Source: Pseudomonas resinovorans NBRC 106553 (GTDB lineage: Bacteria; Pseudomonadota; Gammaproteobacteria; Pseudomonadales; Pseudomonadaceae). From it: DNA of 64,000 nt. A model generated the notes under the pieces. That model made no database searches and had not been told where the DNA came from. It saw nothing but the letters and a program-made list of their open reading frames with translations. Both the position numbers and the translations under genes were made by a program. The DNA lies in contig NC_021499.1 in assembly GCF_000412695.1 (NCBI RefSeq), positions 4,898,001-4,962,000 on the forward strand. Direction: 5' to 3'. Positions 51,144-60,492 of the stretch are shown here, one piece after another; the stretch's first letter is position 1; each line of letters starts with the position of its first letter.

Positions 51144-53048
51144 TCAGATCTCCACCTGGGTCCCCAGCTCGATCACCCGGTTCAACGGCAGGTTGAAGTA
51201 CTTCAGGTTGCTGTTGGCGTTTTTCAGCAGGAAGGCGAACAGGCTCTCGCGCCAGCGCGCCATGCCGATGCGCTTGGTGGAGATCACCGTCTCGCGGCTG
51301 AGGAAGTAGGTGGTGCTCATCGGGCTGAAATCCAGCTCGTTGAGGTGGCAGAGCTTGAGCGCCGCCGGCACGTCCGGGTCCTCCATGAAGCCGAAGTGCA
51401 GGATCACCCGGAAGAAGCCATCGCCATAGGCGTCCACCTCGAAACGCCGGTCCGCCGCGACCCTGGGCGTGTCCTCGTTCACCACCGTCAGCAGCACCAC
51501 CTGGGCGTGCAGCACCTGGTTATGCAGCAGGTTGTGCAGCAGCGCGTGGGGCACGGCGTCGGTCCTGGCAGTGAGGAACACCGCGGTGCCATTGACCCGA
51601 TGCGGCGGCTGCGCGCGGATGCTGCTGATGAACAGCGGCAACGACAGCACGGCCTCGTCCAGGCGATCCACTACTATCTGCTTGCCGCGCTTCCAGGTGG
51701 TCATCAGGATGAACAGCGCCGCGCCGGCGATCACCGGGAAGGCGCCGCCCTGGACGATCTTCGGCACGTTGGCGGCGAAGAACAGGCTGTCGACGAAGAG
51801 GAAGCCCAGCAGCACGGGGATCGCCAGCCAACGGGGCGTTTTCCACAGCAGCAGCATCACCACCGCCACCAGCAGGGTGGTCATCAGCATGGTGCCGGTC
51901 ACCGCGACGCCGTAGGCCGAGGCCAGCTCGTCGGACGATCCGAAGCCGAGCACCAGCAGCACCACACCGACCATCAGCGCCCAGTTCACCGCTCCTATGT
52001 AGATCTGCCCCTGCTCGTGGTGCGAGGTGTGCTGGACGAACATGCGCGGGATATAGCCCAGTTGCATGGCCTGGTGGGTCAGGGAGAAGGCACCGGAAAT
52101 CACCGCCTGGGAGGCGATCACCGTCGCCACGGTGGAGAGCAGCACCATCGGCAGCAAGGCCCAGCCCGGCGACAGCAGGTAAAAGGGGTTACGCGCGGCG
52201 GCGGGATCGGCGAGGATCGCCGCGCCCTGGCCGAAGTAGTTCAGCACCAGCCCCGGCAGCACCAGGAAGAACCAGGCGCGGGCGATCGGCTTGCGGCCGA
52301 AATGCCCCATGTCCGCATAGAGGGCTTCGGCGCCGGTCAGCGCCAGTACCACAGCCCCGAGGATGGCGACGCCGATTCCCGGATGAACGATGAAGAAATG
52401 CACGCACCAGTAGGGGTTGAGCGCCTTCAGCACCTCCGGTTGCTGGACGATGCCGTAGATCCCCAGCGCACCCAGCACGCTGAACCAGATCACCATGATC
52501 GGCCCGAAGAAAATGCCGATGCGCGCCGTGCCGTGCTTCTGGATCAGGAACAGACCCACCAGCACGACCAGCGCCAGGGGCACCACCCAGTGGCTGATGC
52601 CGTCGAACGCCAGGTCCAGGCCCTCGATGGCCGACAGCACCGAGATCGCCGGGGTGATCATGCTGTCGCCATAGAACAGCGCCGTGCCGAACAGGCCGAG
52701 CAGCACCACGATCGCCTTGAGCCTGGGGTACGGCTTGCACGCGCGCTGGGCCAGGGCGGTCAGGGCCATCGCCCCGCCTTCGCCTTCGTTGTCGGCACGC
52801 AGGACGAACAGCATGTACTTGATCGACACCACCCAGATCAGCGACCAGAAGATCAGCGACAGCACTCCCAGGACCCCGTCGTGGTTGACCTGGACGCCGT
52901 ACTGGTCGGAGAAGACTTCCTTCAGGGTGTACAGCGGGCTGGTGCCGATATCGCCGTAGACCACGCCGGCGGCGGCCACCAGCATGCCGAACGCGGAGGC
53001 CGAATGACCGGCATGCTGCTCGGTGGGTTGGGTGATGCTTTCGCTCAT
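51144..53048 (-). CDS. kup: Low-affinity potassium uptake protein Kup
   Basis: 634 residues from ATG at 53048 ([20 protein letters not shown]), the length of P. aeruginosa Kup. The family signature [19 protein letters not shown] is at the N-terminus, and about 12 membrane helices follow, with a ~170-residue cytoplasmic tail. It imports K+ with H+. An upstream in-frame start at 53141 would add 31 basic residues and is not supported. It is divergent from rimO (210 bases). Confidence 0.93.
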   Translation of the reverse strand: MSESITQPTEQHAGHSASAFGMLVAAAGVVYGDIGTSPLYTLKEVFSDQYGVQVNHDGVLGVLSLIFWSLIWVVSIKYMLFVLRADNEGEGGAMALTALAQRACKPYPRLKAIVVLLGLFGTALFYGDSMITPAISVLSAIEGLDLAFDGISHWVVPLALVVLVGLFLIQKHGTARIGIFFGPIMVIWFSVLGALGIYGIVQQPEVLKALNPYWCVHFFIVHPGIGVAILGAVVLALTGAEALYADMGHFGRKPIARAWFFLVLPGLVLNYFGQGAAILADPAAARNPFYLLSPGWALLPMVLLSTVATVIASQAVISGAFSLTHQAMQLGYIPRMFVQHTSHHEQGQIYIGAVNWALMVGVVLLVLGFGSSDELASAYGVAVTGTMLMTTLLVAVVMLLLWKTPRWLAIPVLLGFLFVDSLFFAANVPKIVQGGAFPVIAGAALFILMTTWKRGKQIVVDRLDEAVLSLPLFISSIRAQPPHRVNGTAVFLTARTDAVPHALLHNLLHNQVLHAQVVLLTVVNEDTPRVAADRRFEVDAYGDGFFRVILHFGFMEDPDVPAALKLCHLNELDFSPMSTTYFLSRETVISTKRIGMARWRESLFAFLLKNANSNLKYFNLPLNRVIELGTQVEI

Positions 53049-53258
53049 CTGGACCTTCCTGCGGATGACGGGTGGCAGGCATCTTCCGGGATACCTCGCC
53101 GGGCGACAGCGGCATCCCGCCCCTGCCCCACCTGGATTCACTACAGACTAGTCTCTTAATTGCATCAGATTGGGCTGGAAATGACTGTCGCTCGCCGCTA
53201 GAATTGCGCACTTTTTGATCAGAGGCGCCCTCCCGAGCGCCCATCGAGGTTAGCCGCA

Positions 53259-54581
53259 ATGTCCACCGCCACCCCCAAAGTCGGATTCGTTTCGCTCGGA
53301 TGCCCGAAAGCGACTGTCGACTCCGAACGCATCCTCACCCAGCTGCGCATGGAAGGCTACGAGATCGTACCGACCTACCAGGATGCCGATGTAGTGGTGG
53401 TCAACACCTGCGGATTCATCGACAGCGCCAAGGCCGAGTCCCTGGACGCCATCGGCGAGGCCATCGCCGAGAACGGCAAGGTGATCGTCACCGGCTGCAT
53501 GGGCGTGTCCGAGGACTCCATCCGCGACGTGCACCCCAGCGTGCTCGCCGTCACTGGCCCGCAGCAGTACGAGCAGGTGGTCAGCGCGGTGCATGAAGTG
53601 GTGCCGCCCAAAGCCGACCACGACCCCTTCGTCGACCTGGTCCCGCCGCAAGGTATCAAGCTGACCCCGCGACACTACGCCTACCTGAAGATTTCCGAAG
53701 GCTGCAACCACAGCTGCAGCTTCTGCATCATCCCCTCCATGCGCGGCCGCCTGGTCAGCCGCCCGGTGGGCGACGTGCTCTCCGAGGCCGAGCGCCTGGT
53801 CAAGGCCGGCGTCAAGGAACTGCTGGTCATCTCCCAGGACACCAGCGCCTACGGCGTCGACCTCAAGTACAAGCTGGACTTCTGGAACGGCCAGCCGGTC
53901 AAGACCCGCATGCTGGAGCTGTGCGAAGCCCTCTCCGCCATGGGCGTCTGGGTGCGCCTGCACTACGTCTACCCGTACCCGAACGTGGATGACGTGATCC
54001 CGCTGATGGCCGAAGGCAAGCTGCTGCCTTACCTGGACATCCCCTTCCAGCACGCCAGCCCGAAAGTGCTCAAGTCCATGAAGCGCCCGGCCTTCGAGGA
54101 CAAGACCCTGGCGCGCATCAAGAAATGGCGCGAGATCTGCCCGGACCTGACCATCCGCTCCACCTTCATCGTCGGCTTCCCCGGCGAGACCGAGGAGGAC
54201 TTCCAGTACCTGCTGGACTGGCTGACCGAAGCCCAGCTCGACCGCGTCGGCTGCTTCCAGTACTCCCCGGTGGACGGCGCCCCGGCCAACGACCTGGGTC
54301 TTGCGCCCGTACCGGACGACGTCAAGCAGGACCGTTGGGAGCGCTTCATGGCGCACCAGCAGGCCATCTCCACCGCCCGCCTGCAGCTGAAGATCGGCCG
54401 TGAAGTCGACGTGCTGATCGACGAAGTGGACGACGAAGGCGCCGTGGCCCGCTCCTGGGCGGACGCGCCGGAGATCGACGGCAGCGTGTTCATCGGCTCC
54501 ACCGACGTGAAGCCGGGCGACAAGGTGCGCGTGCGCATCATCGATGCCGACGAATACGACATGTGGGCCGAGCTGGTCTGA
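53259..54581 (+). CDS. rimO: Ribosomal protein S12 methylthiotransferase RimO
   Basis: 440 residues. The N-terminal MTTase domain supplies three Cys ([25 protein letters not shown]). The radical-SAM cluster is CNHSCSFC, and a C-terminal TRAM domain follows (about 375-440). It adds a methylthio group to Asp of ribosomal protein S12 using two iron-sulfur clusters. An intrinsic terminator follows. Confidence 0.96.
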   Translation: MSTATPKVGFVSLGCPKATVDSERILTQLRMEGYEIVPTYQDADVVVVNTCGFIDSAKAESLDAIGEAIAENGKVIVTGCMGVSEDSIRDVHPSVLAVTGPQQYEQVVSAVHEVVPPKADHDPFVDLVPPQGIKLTPRHYAYLKISEGCNHSCSFCIIPSMRGRLVSRPVGDVLSEAERLVKAGVKELLVISQDTSAYGVDLKYKLDFWNGQPVKTRMLELCEALSAMGVWVRLHYVYPYPNVDDVIPLMAEGKLLPYLDIPFQHASPKVLKSMKRPAFEDKTLARIKKWREICPDLTIRSTFIVGFPGETEEDFQYLLDWLTEAQLDRVGCFQYSPVDGAPANDLGLAPVPDDVKQDRWERFMAHQQAISTARLQLKIGREVDVLIDEVDDEGAVARSWADAPEIDGSVFIGSTDVKPGDKVRVRIIDADEYDMWAELV

Positions 54582-54596
54582 GTCCGCACCGTGTTG

Positions 54597-54630
54597 AAAG
54601 AGCCCCGCTGATGCGGGGCTTTTTCTTTTT
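54597..54630 (+). terminator. Intrinsic terminator after rimO
   Basis: AGCCCCGC (54601-54608), loop TGAT, GCGGGGCT (54613-54620), then TTTTCTTTTT. Confidence 0.9.
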
Positions 54631-54706
54631 GGGGATGCCCAAGGCGCGTGATGCCGTGATTGACCAATAATCACGATTCGAAATCATTATTTCGCACGGT
54701 CTCGAC

Positions 54707-54850
54707 ACCCTCTCCCCTCTCCCGCAAGCGGGCGAGGGGTGACTCGCGCCGGCGATGACGAAACAGAAACCCGCCGTCCACTCGGGAACCAGCCAAACTC
54801 ATAAACACCAGCCAGTCGTAGGATGGGTTGAGCGAAGCGATACCCATCAA
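54707..54850. repeat. Dispersed repeat block before the DCC-family gene
   Basis: Contains a CTCTCCC / GGCGAGGGG hairpin (54707-54743) like that at 13503-13541, a segment 54757-54798 that closely matches 13866-13906, and a GTAGGATGGGTTGAGCGAAG hairpin half (~54818-54840) related to the repeats at 20145 and 21646. No gene seen in 54582-54861. Confidence 0.7.
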
Positions 54851-54861
54851 TGAGGCCCAGC

Positions 54862-55212
54862 ATGCTCAAGGTCTTCTACGACGGCGCCTGCCCCCGCTGC
54901 ATCGCCGACCGCCGCTGGTACGAATCCCTCCCTCGCGCCGCCGAAGGCGTGGAATGGCTCGACATCAGCGGCCGCGATGCCGAACTGCGCGCCCTGGGCA
55001 TCGACCCCTACCTCGCCCTCACCGAGCTCCATGTCCAGGACGACACCGGCCACATCCACCGCGAGCTGGACGCCTACATCCTGCTGCTCTCCCGCGTGCC
55101 CCGGCTGGCACCGCTGGCCTGGCTGATCGGCCTGCCGCTGATCAGGCCACTCCTGTCGCGCGCCTACCGCCGTTGGGTGCTTCGCCGCCTGCAACGCAGC
55201 GGCAGGCTCTAG
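54862..55212 (+). CDS. DCC-family thiol-disulfide oxidoreductase (DUF393)
   Basis: 116 residues from ATG at 54862 (MLKVFYDGACPRC), with GAGG upstream; ATG 54850 would add four residues. The YDGACPRC motif is the DUF393 (YuxK) signature of a thioredoxin-like fold. It may carry out disulfide exchange; substrate unknown. It lies 49 bases upstream of the GST gene on the same strand. Confidence 0.87.
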   Translation: MLKVFYDGACPRCIADRRWYESLPRAAEGVEWLDISGRDAELRALGIDPYLALTELHVQDDTGHIHRELDAYILLLSRVPRLAPLAWLIGLPLIRPLLSRAYRRWVLRRLQRSGRL

Positions 55213-55261
55213 AGGCCGGGTCTAGACTCGCTGCATCCACGGACCAAGCGGAACAACGACA

Positions 55262-55903
55262 ATGACCACCCAGAACCGCCAGGTAACCCTCTACCACTGC
55301 CCCTACACCCGCTCCACCGGCGCCCTGACCCTGCTGGAAGAACTCGGCGCCGACTACCAGCTCCATGTGATGAACATGAAGACCGGCGAGCAGCGCAAGC
55401 CGGAGTTCCTCGCCATCAACCCCATGGGCAAGGTGCCCACCCTCACCCACGAGAACGCTGTGGTCACCGAGCAGGTCTCGGTCTACCTCTACCTCGCCGA
55501 CCTCTACCCCGAGGCCGGCCTGGCACCGCCCCTGGGCGATCCGCTGCGTGGGCCCTACCTGCGCTGGATGGTGTTCTACGGCTCCTGCTTCGAGCCGGCG
55601 GTGGTGGACCGGGTGCAAAAGCGCGAACCGATCCCCGAGCAGCGCTCTCCCTATGGCGACTTCGACAGCGTGATCAGAACCCTGCTCGCCCAGATGAAGG
55701 ACGGTCCCTGGCTGCTCGGGGAACAGTTCACTGCCGCCGACGTCCTCTGGGGCAGCGCGCTGAACTGGACCACCCAGTTCGGCCTGATCCCGGAGGTGCC
55801 GGCGATCAAGCAGTACATCGCCCGCTTCATCGAACGCCCTGCCTACAAGCGCGCCCTGGCCAAGGACGCCGAACTGGCCGCCGCCCAGGCTGCGGCGGAC
55901 TGA
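55262..55903 (+). CDS. Glutathione S-transferase family protein
   Basis: 213 residues. An N-terminal thioredoxin fold (VTLYHCPYTRSTGALTLLEELGADYQLHVM) with the TEQVSVYLYLADLYPE glutathione-binding region, then an all-alpha domain. The catalytic Tyr or Ser is likely in YTRST. Class unclear (beta- or Nu-like). Physiological substrate unknown. It lies downstream of the DCC-family gene. Confidence 0.88.
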   Translation: MTTQNRQVTLYHCPYTRSTGALTLLEELGADYQLHVMNMKTGEQRKPEFLAINPMGKVPTLTHENAVVTEQVSVYLYLADLYPEAGLAPPLGDPLRGPYLRWMVFYGSCFEPAVVDRVQKREPIPEQRSPYGDFDSVIRTLLAQMKDGPWLLGEQFTAADVLWGSALNWTTQFGLIPEVPAIKQYIARFIERPAYKRALAKDAELAAAQAAAD

Positions 55904-56013
55904 CGATGGCGGGCTGACAATGCCGCCCCATTCCGCGCCTCGATAATGCCCCCGCCCCGGACCACCCGGGGCTAGGGTATGGGCCTTCCCAGGCTCAACT
56001 CGCGAGGATCGCA

Positions 56014-56784
56014 ATGCACGCCTACTTCAGCCTCCAGGGCCGCACCGCCCTGGTTACCGGTGGCACCCGTGGTATAGGCCGGATGATCGCCCAGGGCTTC
56101 CTGGAAGCCGGTGCACGGGTCTTCATCTGCGCCCGCGATGCCGAGGCCTGCCGCGAAACCGCCGCCGAACTGTCGGCCTTCGGCGAATGCCATGGCCTGG
56201 CCGCCGACCTGTCCAGCGAAGAAGGCGCCAAGGCCCTGGCCGACGCGCTGGCGCAACGCACCGAAAGCCTGGACATCCTGGTGAACAACGCCGGCACCAC
56301 CTGGGGCGCGCCGCTGGAGAGCTACCCGGTGAAAGGCTGGGAGAAGGTCATGCAGCTCAACGTGACCTCGGTGTTCAGCTGCATCCAGCAACTGCTGCCG
56401 CTGCTGCGCAAGGCCGGCAACAGCCAGAGCCCGGCCCGGGTCATCAACATCGGCTCGGTGGCCGGCATCACCTCCCACGGCGAAGAGGCCTATGCCTACG
56501 GCCCGAGCAAGGCGGCGCTGCACCAGCTCTCGAGGATGCTGGCCCGCGAGCTGGTAACCGACCACATCAATGTCAATGTGATCGCCCCCGGCCGCTTCCC
56601 CAGCAAGATGACCCGCTTCATCGCCAATGATGCCGAGGCCATGGCCCGCGACACCGCGCTGATCCCGATGAAGCGCTGGGGCCGTGGCGAGGAGATGGCG
56701 GCCCTGGCCATCAGCCTGGCGAGCACGGCGGGCGCCTACATGACCGGGAACATCATCCCCATCGACGGTGGTTTCCACCTGTAG
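56014..56784 (+). CDS. rhlG: RhlG-type short-chain dehydrogenase (3-ketoacyl reductase)
   Basis: 256 residues. The NADP loop TGGTRGIGRMI, NNAG (DILVNNAGTTWGAPLE) and the catalytic Ser-Tyr-Lys set (GSVAGITSHGEEAYAYGPSK) are intact. Sequence and length match, from memory, RhlG of P. aeruginosa (PA3387), a beta-ketoacyl reductase first linked to rhamnolipid precursors. The role in rhamnolipid supply has been questioned, and no rhl genes are in this window. It is a member of the SDR set beside the fpr-finR region. Confidence 0.85.
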   Translation: MHAYFSLQGRTALVTGGTRGIGRMIAQGFLEAGARVFICARDAEACRETAAELSAFGECHGLAADLSSEEGAKALADALAQRTESLDILVNNAGTTWGAPLESYPVKGWEKVMQLNVTSVFSCIQQLLPLLRKAGNSQSPARVINIGSVAGITSHGEEAYAYGPSKAALHQLSRMLARELVTDHINVNVIAPGRFPSKMTRFIANDAEAMARDTALIPMKRWGRGEEMAALAISLASTAGAYMTGNIIPIDGGFHL

Positions 56785-56848
56785 CGCCTCGCTTGCACAG
56801 CTCATGGGTGGGCGCTAGGGTAGCCGCGCTGTCCACTGGAATCCGCCC

Positions 56849-57034
56849 ATGCGCCTTGCCCTCTTCACCCTGCTGCTCACCCTCGTCGCTCCGGCCTTCG
56901 CCGCGCCGGCGCCCTTCTTCATCTGGCAAAGCAAGCTGGATGGCGCGCTGACCTGCGCCCAGACCACGCCCGGCGACGGCTGGCTGCGCCTTGGCGGGCC
57001 CTTCCGCGATGCCGGCTGCCGGGTGCCCTACTGA
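56849..57034 (+). CDS. Small secreted protein, 61 aa
   Basis: 61 residues with a signal peptide (MRLALFTLLLTLVAPAFA) and a mature part of about 43 residues with two Cys (LTCAQTTPGDG and GCRVPY), which could form a disulfide. The family is not recognised. Its stop is 1 base before the trmO start (TGATATG), so the two are in one unit. Confidence 0.65.
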   Translation: MRLALFTLLLTLVAPAFAAPAPFFIWQSKLDGALTCAQTTPGDGWLRLGGPFRDAGCRVPY

Positions 57035-57035
57035 T

Positions 57036-57728
57036 ATGCAGCACAGCGTTTGCGCCGTCGGCTTCGTGCGTTCCTGCTTCAAGGAAAAATTCGCCATCCC
57101 CCGCCAGCCGCACCTGGCGCCGGCCGCCCGTGGCGTGCTGGAACTGGTGCCGCCGTACGACAACGGCGACGCCGTGGCGGGGCTGGAACAGGTCAGCCAT
57201 GTCTGGCTGCTGTTCCTGTTCCACCAGGCTCTGGAAGACAAGCCACGCCTGAAGGTGCGGCCGCCGCGCCTGGGCGGTAACCAGTCCATTGGCGTGTTCG
57301 CCAGCCGCTCCACCCATCGCCCCAATGGCATCGGCCAGTCCGTGGTGAAGCTGGACAAGGTGGAGGCCGGGCGCCTCTGGCTGTCCGGTATCGACCTGCT
57401 GGACGGCACCCCGGTGATCGATATCAAGCCTTACGTGCCCTATGCCGACCGCCAGGACAGCGCCGTGAACGCCATCGCCGACGCCGCCCCCGAGCTGATT
57501 CCGGTGGACTGGACGCCTGCTGCCCTGCTCCAGGCCCGCGAGCATGGCCAACGGCTCGACCAGCCTCTGGTGGAACTGGTGGAGCAATGCCTGGCCCAGG
57601 ACCCCCGCCCGGCCTACCAGAAGCCCGAACCCGAACGCCGCTACGGCGCGCGCCTGTGGGATGTGGACGTGCGCTGGCACTACCCGGAGCCGGGGCGCAT
57701 CCGCGTGCTGGAAATCACCCTGGGCTGA
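57036..57728 (+). CDS. trmO: tRNA (N6-threonylcarbamoyladenosine-37)-N6-methyltransferase
   Basis: 230 residues from ATG at 57036, which directly follows the small gene; the frame is open further up but without homology. The TsaA/TrmO barrel shows SHVWLLFLFH, KVRPPRLGGNQSIGVFASRSTHRPN and DIKPYVPYAD. It methylates t6A at position 37 of tRNA-Thr. It is followed by an inverted repeat and a convergent monooxygenase gene. Confidence 0.9.
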   Translation: MQHSVCAVGFVRSCFKEKFAIPRQPHLAPAARGVLELVPPYDNGDAVAGLEQVSHVWLLFLFHQALEDKPRLKVRPPRLGGNQSIGVFASRSTHRPNGIGQSVVKLDKVEAGRLWLSGIDLLDGTPVIDIKPYVPYADRQDSAVNAIADAAPELIPVDWTPAALLQAREHGQRLDQPLVELVEQCLAQDPRPAYQKPEPERRYGARLWDVDVRWHYPEPGRIRVLEITLG

Positions 57729-57737
57729 GGCTTTCCT

Positions 57738-57793
57738 GTAGGAGCGAGCTCTGCTCGCGATTGGCGCCCTTCGCGAGCAGAGCTCGCTCCTAC
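57738..57793. repeat. Inverted repeat with 23-bp perfect arms
   Basis: GTAGGAGCGAGCTCTGCTCG(+3) at 57738-57760 and its exact complement at 57771-57793, loop of 10. It lies between convergent trmO and the monooxygenase gene. One arm also occurs singly at 51003-51026. Confidence 0.88.
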
Positions 57794-57807
57794 GAATCCA
57801 CGGAGTG

Positions 57808-58110
57808 CTAACGCGCGGCGTTGAGCGCCAGCGAGTCGGCCTCGATGCAGTCCTGCGCCAGGATCAGTGGCTCCACCAGGGGCCGGCTGGCGAGGAAATG
57901 CCGGGTGCGCATATGGGCCTCGAAGGCCGCTTCGTCGGTGTAGACCTCATAGAGCCAGACCAGCTCGGGATCGCTGCGGTCCTGCAGTACATCGAACACC
58001 AGGCAACCTGGCTCGTCGCGCACCGAGGCGGCGGCGTTGATACGCATTGCATCCATGAAAGCGTCCAGGCTACCGGGACGCAGGCGGGTCTTGAGCAGAA
58101 GGCAGTACAC
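57808..58110 (-). CDS. ABM-domain (YgiN-like) quinol monooxygenase
   Basis: 100 residues of the dimeric alpha/beta barrel family: MYCLLLKTRLRPGSLDAFMD, EPGCLVFDVLQD, LVWLYEVYTDEAAFEAHMRT with the conserved FxxH. Members oxidise quinols or other aromatics without cofactors; the substrate here is unknown. It is divergent from the VOC gene with an operator-like palindrome in the shared 60-base promoter region. Confidence 0.83.
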   Translation of the reverse strand: MYCLLLKTRLRPGSLDAFMDAMRINAAASVRDEPGCLVFDVLQDRSDPELVWLYEVYTDEAAFEAHMRTRHFLASRPLVEPLILAQDCIEADSLALNAAR

Positions 58111-58143
58111 ATCGAACTCCGTTTTGTCTTATATTTCTCAAAT

Positions 58144-58155
58144 ATTGTATACAAT
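58144..58155. promoter_or_regulatory. ATTGTATACAAT operator-like palindrome
   Basis: A perfect 12-base palindrome in the 60-base gap between the divergent monooxygenase and VOC genes, in an AT-rich context. The TTGTATACAA core is typical of GntR (FCD-type) operators. No GntR gene is next to it in the window. Confidence 0.55.
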
Positions 58156-58170
58156 TTCGGAGTCCAGAAA

Positions 58171-58584
58171 ATGCCCAGCCGCCCCGGTCGCCTCAATGGC
58201 CTGCGCCACATCGCCATCCTCGTCCCCAACCTGGAAGAGTGCGAGCGCTTCTATGTGGATGTCCTGGGCATGGACGTGCTCAATCGTGCCAACGAGGACC
58301 TGGTCTACCTCACCTGCGGCAACGACAACCTGTCCCTCGGCCGCAGCCCGGTCGCCAGCGGCGGAGTACAGGCGGTGGACCACTACGGCTTCGTGGTGGA
58401 CAGCCTGGAAGAACTGGACGCCTGGTACCACTACTTGAAGGCCAAGGGTGTGACCCTGCTCGATCGCCCCTTCGCCCATGGCGACGGCGCCCACAGCTTC
58501 CATGTGCTCGACCCGGCGGGGAACAAGATCCAGCCGATCTACCACCCGGCCATCTCCGGGCAGCGCTTCAGCTCCCCGGTGTGA
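58171..58584 (+). CDS. VOC (glyoxalase/dioxygenase-like) protein
   Basis: 137 residues from ATG at 58171, with GGAG 8 bases before it. One VOC domain with two beta-alpha-beta-beta-beta modules: LRHIAILVPNLEECERFYVDVLGM and VDHYGFVVDSLEELDAWYHYL; the metal ligands would be His in RHIAI, His in DHYGF and Glu/Gln near the C-terminus. It may be a dioxygenase or isomerase. Divergent from the monooxygenase gene, so the pair may act on one aromatic or quinone-like compound (inference). Confidence 0.83.
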   Translation: MPSRPGRLNGLRHIAILVPNLEECERFYVDVLGMDVLNRANEDLVYLTCGNDNLSLGRSPVASGGVQAVDHYGFVVDSLEELDAWYHYLKAKGVTLLDRPFAHGDGAHSFHVLDPAGNKIQPIYHPAISGQRFSSPV

Positions 58585-58598
58585 TCCCCGGAAACGAC

Positions 58599-58622
58599 AA
58601 AGCCCGCCGATTGGCGGGCTTT
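58599..58622. terminator. Intrinsic terminator between VOC gene and fpr
   Basis: AAAGCCCGCC (58599-58608), loop GATT, GGCGGGCTTT (58613-58622). Suits both convergent genes. Confidence 0.85.
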
Positions 58623-58641
58623 GCTTTGCAGCGGGTGGCGC

Positions 58642-59421
58642 TTACTTCTCGACGAAGGCGCGCTCGATCAGGTAGTCACCCGGCTCGCGCATACGCGGGG
58701 AGATCTTCAGGCCGAAGCTGTCGAGCACTTCGGCGGTCTCGTCGAGCATGCTCGGGCTGCCGCAGATCATGGCGCGGTCGTCCTGCGGATTGATCGGCGG
58801 CAGGCCGATGTCCTCGAACAGCTTGCCGCTGCGCATCAGGTCGGTCAGGCGGCCCTGGTTCTCGAAGGGTTCGCGGGTCACGGTGGGGTAGTAGATCAGC
58901 TTGTCCTTGACCGAATCACCGAAGAACTCGTTCTGCGGCAGGTGCTCGGTGATGAACTCGCGGTAGGCCACTTCGTTCACGTAGCGCACGCCGTGGACCA
59001 GGATCACTTTCTCGAAGCGCTCGTAGGTTTCCGGGTCCTGGATCACGCTCATGAACGGCGCGAGGCCGGTGCCGGTGCTCAGCAGGTAGAGGTGCTTGCC
59101 GGGGTTCAGGTCGTCCAGCACCAGGGTCCCGGTGGGCTTCTTGCTGATGATGATCTCGTCGCCTTCCTTCAGGTGCTGCAGGCGGGAAGTCAGCGGGCCG
59201 TCCGGTACCTTGATGCTGAAGAACTCCAGGTGCTCTTCCCAGTTCGGGCTGGCGATGGAGTAGGCGCGCATCAGCGGGCGGCCGTTGTCCTGCTGCAGAC
59301 CGATCATCACGAACTGGCCGTTTTCAAAGCGCAGGCCCGGGTCGCGGGTGCACTTGAAGCTGAACAGCGTGTCGTTCCAGTGATGAACGCTGAGGATGCG
59401 TTCGGAGTTCATGTTGCTCAT
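58642..59421 (-). CDS. fpr: Ferredoxin/flavodoxin-NADP+ reductase
   Basis: 259 residues, close to the 258 of P. aeruginosa Fpr (PA3397). FAD motif RAYSIASPNWEEHLEFFSIKV, NADP motif LSTGTGLAPFMS, and the C-terminal FAD segment ending IERAFVEK. It moves electrons between NADPH and ferredoxin or bacterioferritin-associated ferredoxin, and so helps iron release and oxidative-stress defence. It is divergent from finR and is known in Pseudomonas to be controlled by FinR. Confidence 0.96.
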   Translation of the reverse strand: MSNMNSERILSVHHWNDTLFSFKCTRDPGLRFENGQFVMIGLQQDNGRPLMRAYSIASPNWEEHLEFFSIKVPDGPLTSRLQHLKEGDEIIISKKPTGTLVLDDLNPGKHLYLLSTGTGLAPFMSVIQDPETYERFEKVILVHGVRYVNEVAYREFITEHLPQNEFFGDSVKDKLIYYPTVTREPFENQGRLTDLMRSGKLFEDIGLPPINPQDDRAMICGSPSMLDETAEVLDSFGLKISPRMREPGDYLIERAFVEK

Positions 59422-59478
59422 TTACGGGGGCTCCGAAAGTTTGAAATTCGCCCGCGCCTGACGGCGCAATTGCGCGAC

Positions 59479-59498
59479 ATTGTAGTGACAGCCACAAT
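59479..59498. promoter_or_regulatory. LysR-type dyad between fpr and finR
   Basis: ATTGT (59479-59483) N10 ACAAT (59494-59498) contains a T-N11-A LysR-type core and lies in the 123-base divergent intergenic region. Candidate FinR site. Confidence 0.45.
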
Positions 59499-59544
59499 AT
59501 CTGTTAACTGAATTATCAAGATATAGGTTATCGGTTATATAGAT

Positions 59545-60471
59545 ATGCGATTTACTCTCCGTCAGCTCCAGGTATTCGTCTCCGTTGCCCAGCAGGAAAG
59601 CGTGTCTCGCGCCGCCCAACTGCTGTCGCTTTCGCAATCGGCTACCAGCACGTCGCTGACCGAGCTGGAGCGCCAATCGGGCTGCCAACTGTTCGACCGG
59701 GCCGGCAAGCGCCTGAGCCTCAACGCGCTGGGGCGGCAGTTGCTGCCCCAGGCCGTGGCCCTGATGGACCAGGCCCGCGAGATCGAGGACCTGCTCAACG
59801 GCAAGACCGGCTTCGGCTCCCTGGACGTGGGCGCCACGCTGACCGTGGGTAACTACCTGGCCACGCTGTTGATCGGTGCCTTCATGCAGCGCCACCCGGA
59901 GTGCCAGGTGAGCCTGCATGTGCAGAACACGATGAATATCGTCCAGCAGATCGCCCTCTATGAACTTGATCTGGGTCTAATAGAAGGCGATTGCCAGCAC
60001 CCGGATATCGAAGTGCAGCCGTGGGTCGAAGACGAGCTGGTGGTGTTCTGCGCCCCCCGCCACCCGCTGGCCGCCAAGGGCCAGGCGAGCCTGGAGGAAT
60101 TGAGCCAGGAAGCCTGGATTCTCCGTGAGAAGGGCTCGGGTACGCGCCTGACCTTCGACCAGGCCATGCGTCACCACCCCACTCCGCTGAACATCCGCCT
60201 GGAGTTGGAGCACACCGAAGCGATCAAGCGCGCGGTGGAATCGGGGTTGGGCATCAGCTGCATTTCGCGCCTGGCCCTGCGCGATGCCTTCCGCCGTGGC
60301 AGCCTGGTGCCGGTGGAGACCCCGGGGATCGACCTGCGTCGGCAGTTCTACTTCATCTGGCACCGGCAGAAGTTCCAGACCGCCGCCATGCGCGAATTCC
60401 TCGACCAGTGCCGGGCGATGACCGCCGGGGTGAGTCGCAGCGACGAGATCGTGTTGCCGACCATCGCCTAG
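59545..60471 (+). CDS. finR: LysR-type regulator FinR
   Basis: 308 residues. The N-terminal winged helix (MRFTLRQLQVFVSVAQQESVSRAAQLLSLSQSATSTSLTELERQSGCQLF) and a C-terminal inducer-binding domain. Orthologous position and likely sequence match PA3398/FinR, which activates fpr in response to superoxide and related stress in pseudomonads. Divergent from fpr. Confidence 0.93.
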   Translation: MRFTLRQLQVFVSVAQQESVSRAAQLLSLSQSATSTSLTELERQSGCQLFDRAGKRLSLNALGRQLLPQAVALMDQAREIEDLLNGKTGFGSLDVGATLTVGNYLATLLIGAFMQRHPECQVSLHVQNTMNIVQQIALYELDLGLIEGDCQHPDIEVQPWVEDELVVFCAPRHPLAAKGQASLEELSQEAWILREKGSGTRLTFDQAMRHHPTPLNIRLELEHTEAIKRAVESGLGISCISRLALRDAFRRGSLVPVETPGIDLRRQFYFIWHRQKFQTAAMREFLDQCRAMTAGVSRSDEIVLPTIA

Positions 60472-60492
60472 GGCCGACGGGCCGCGCCTGGC

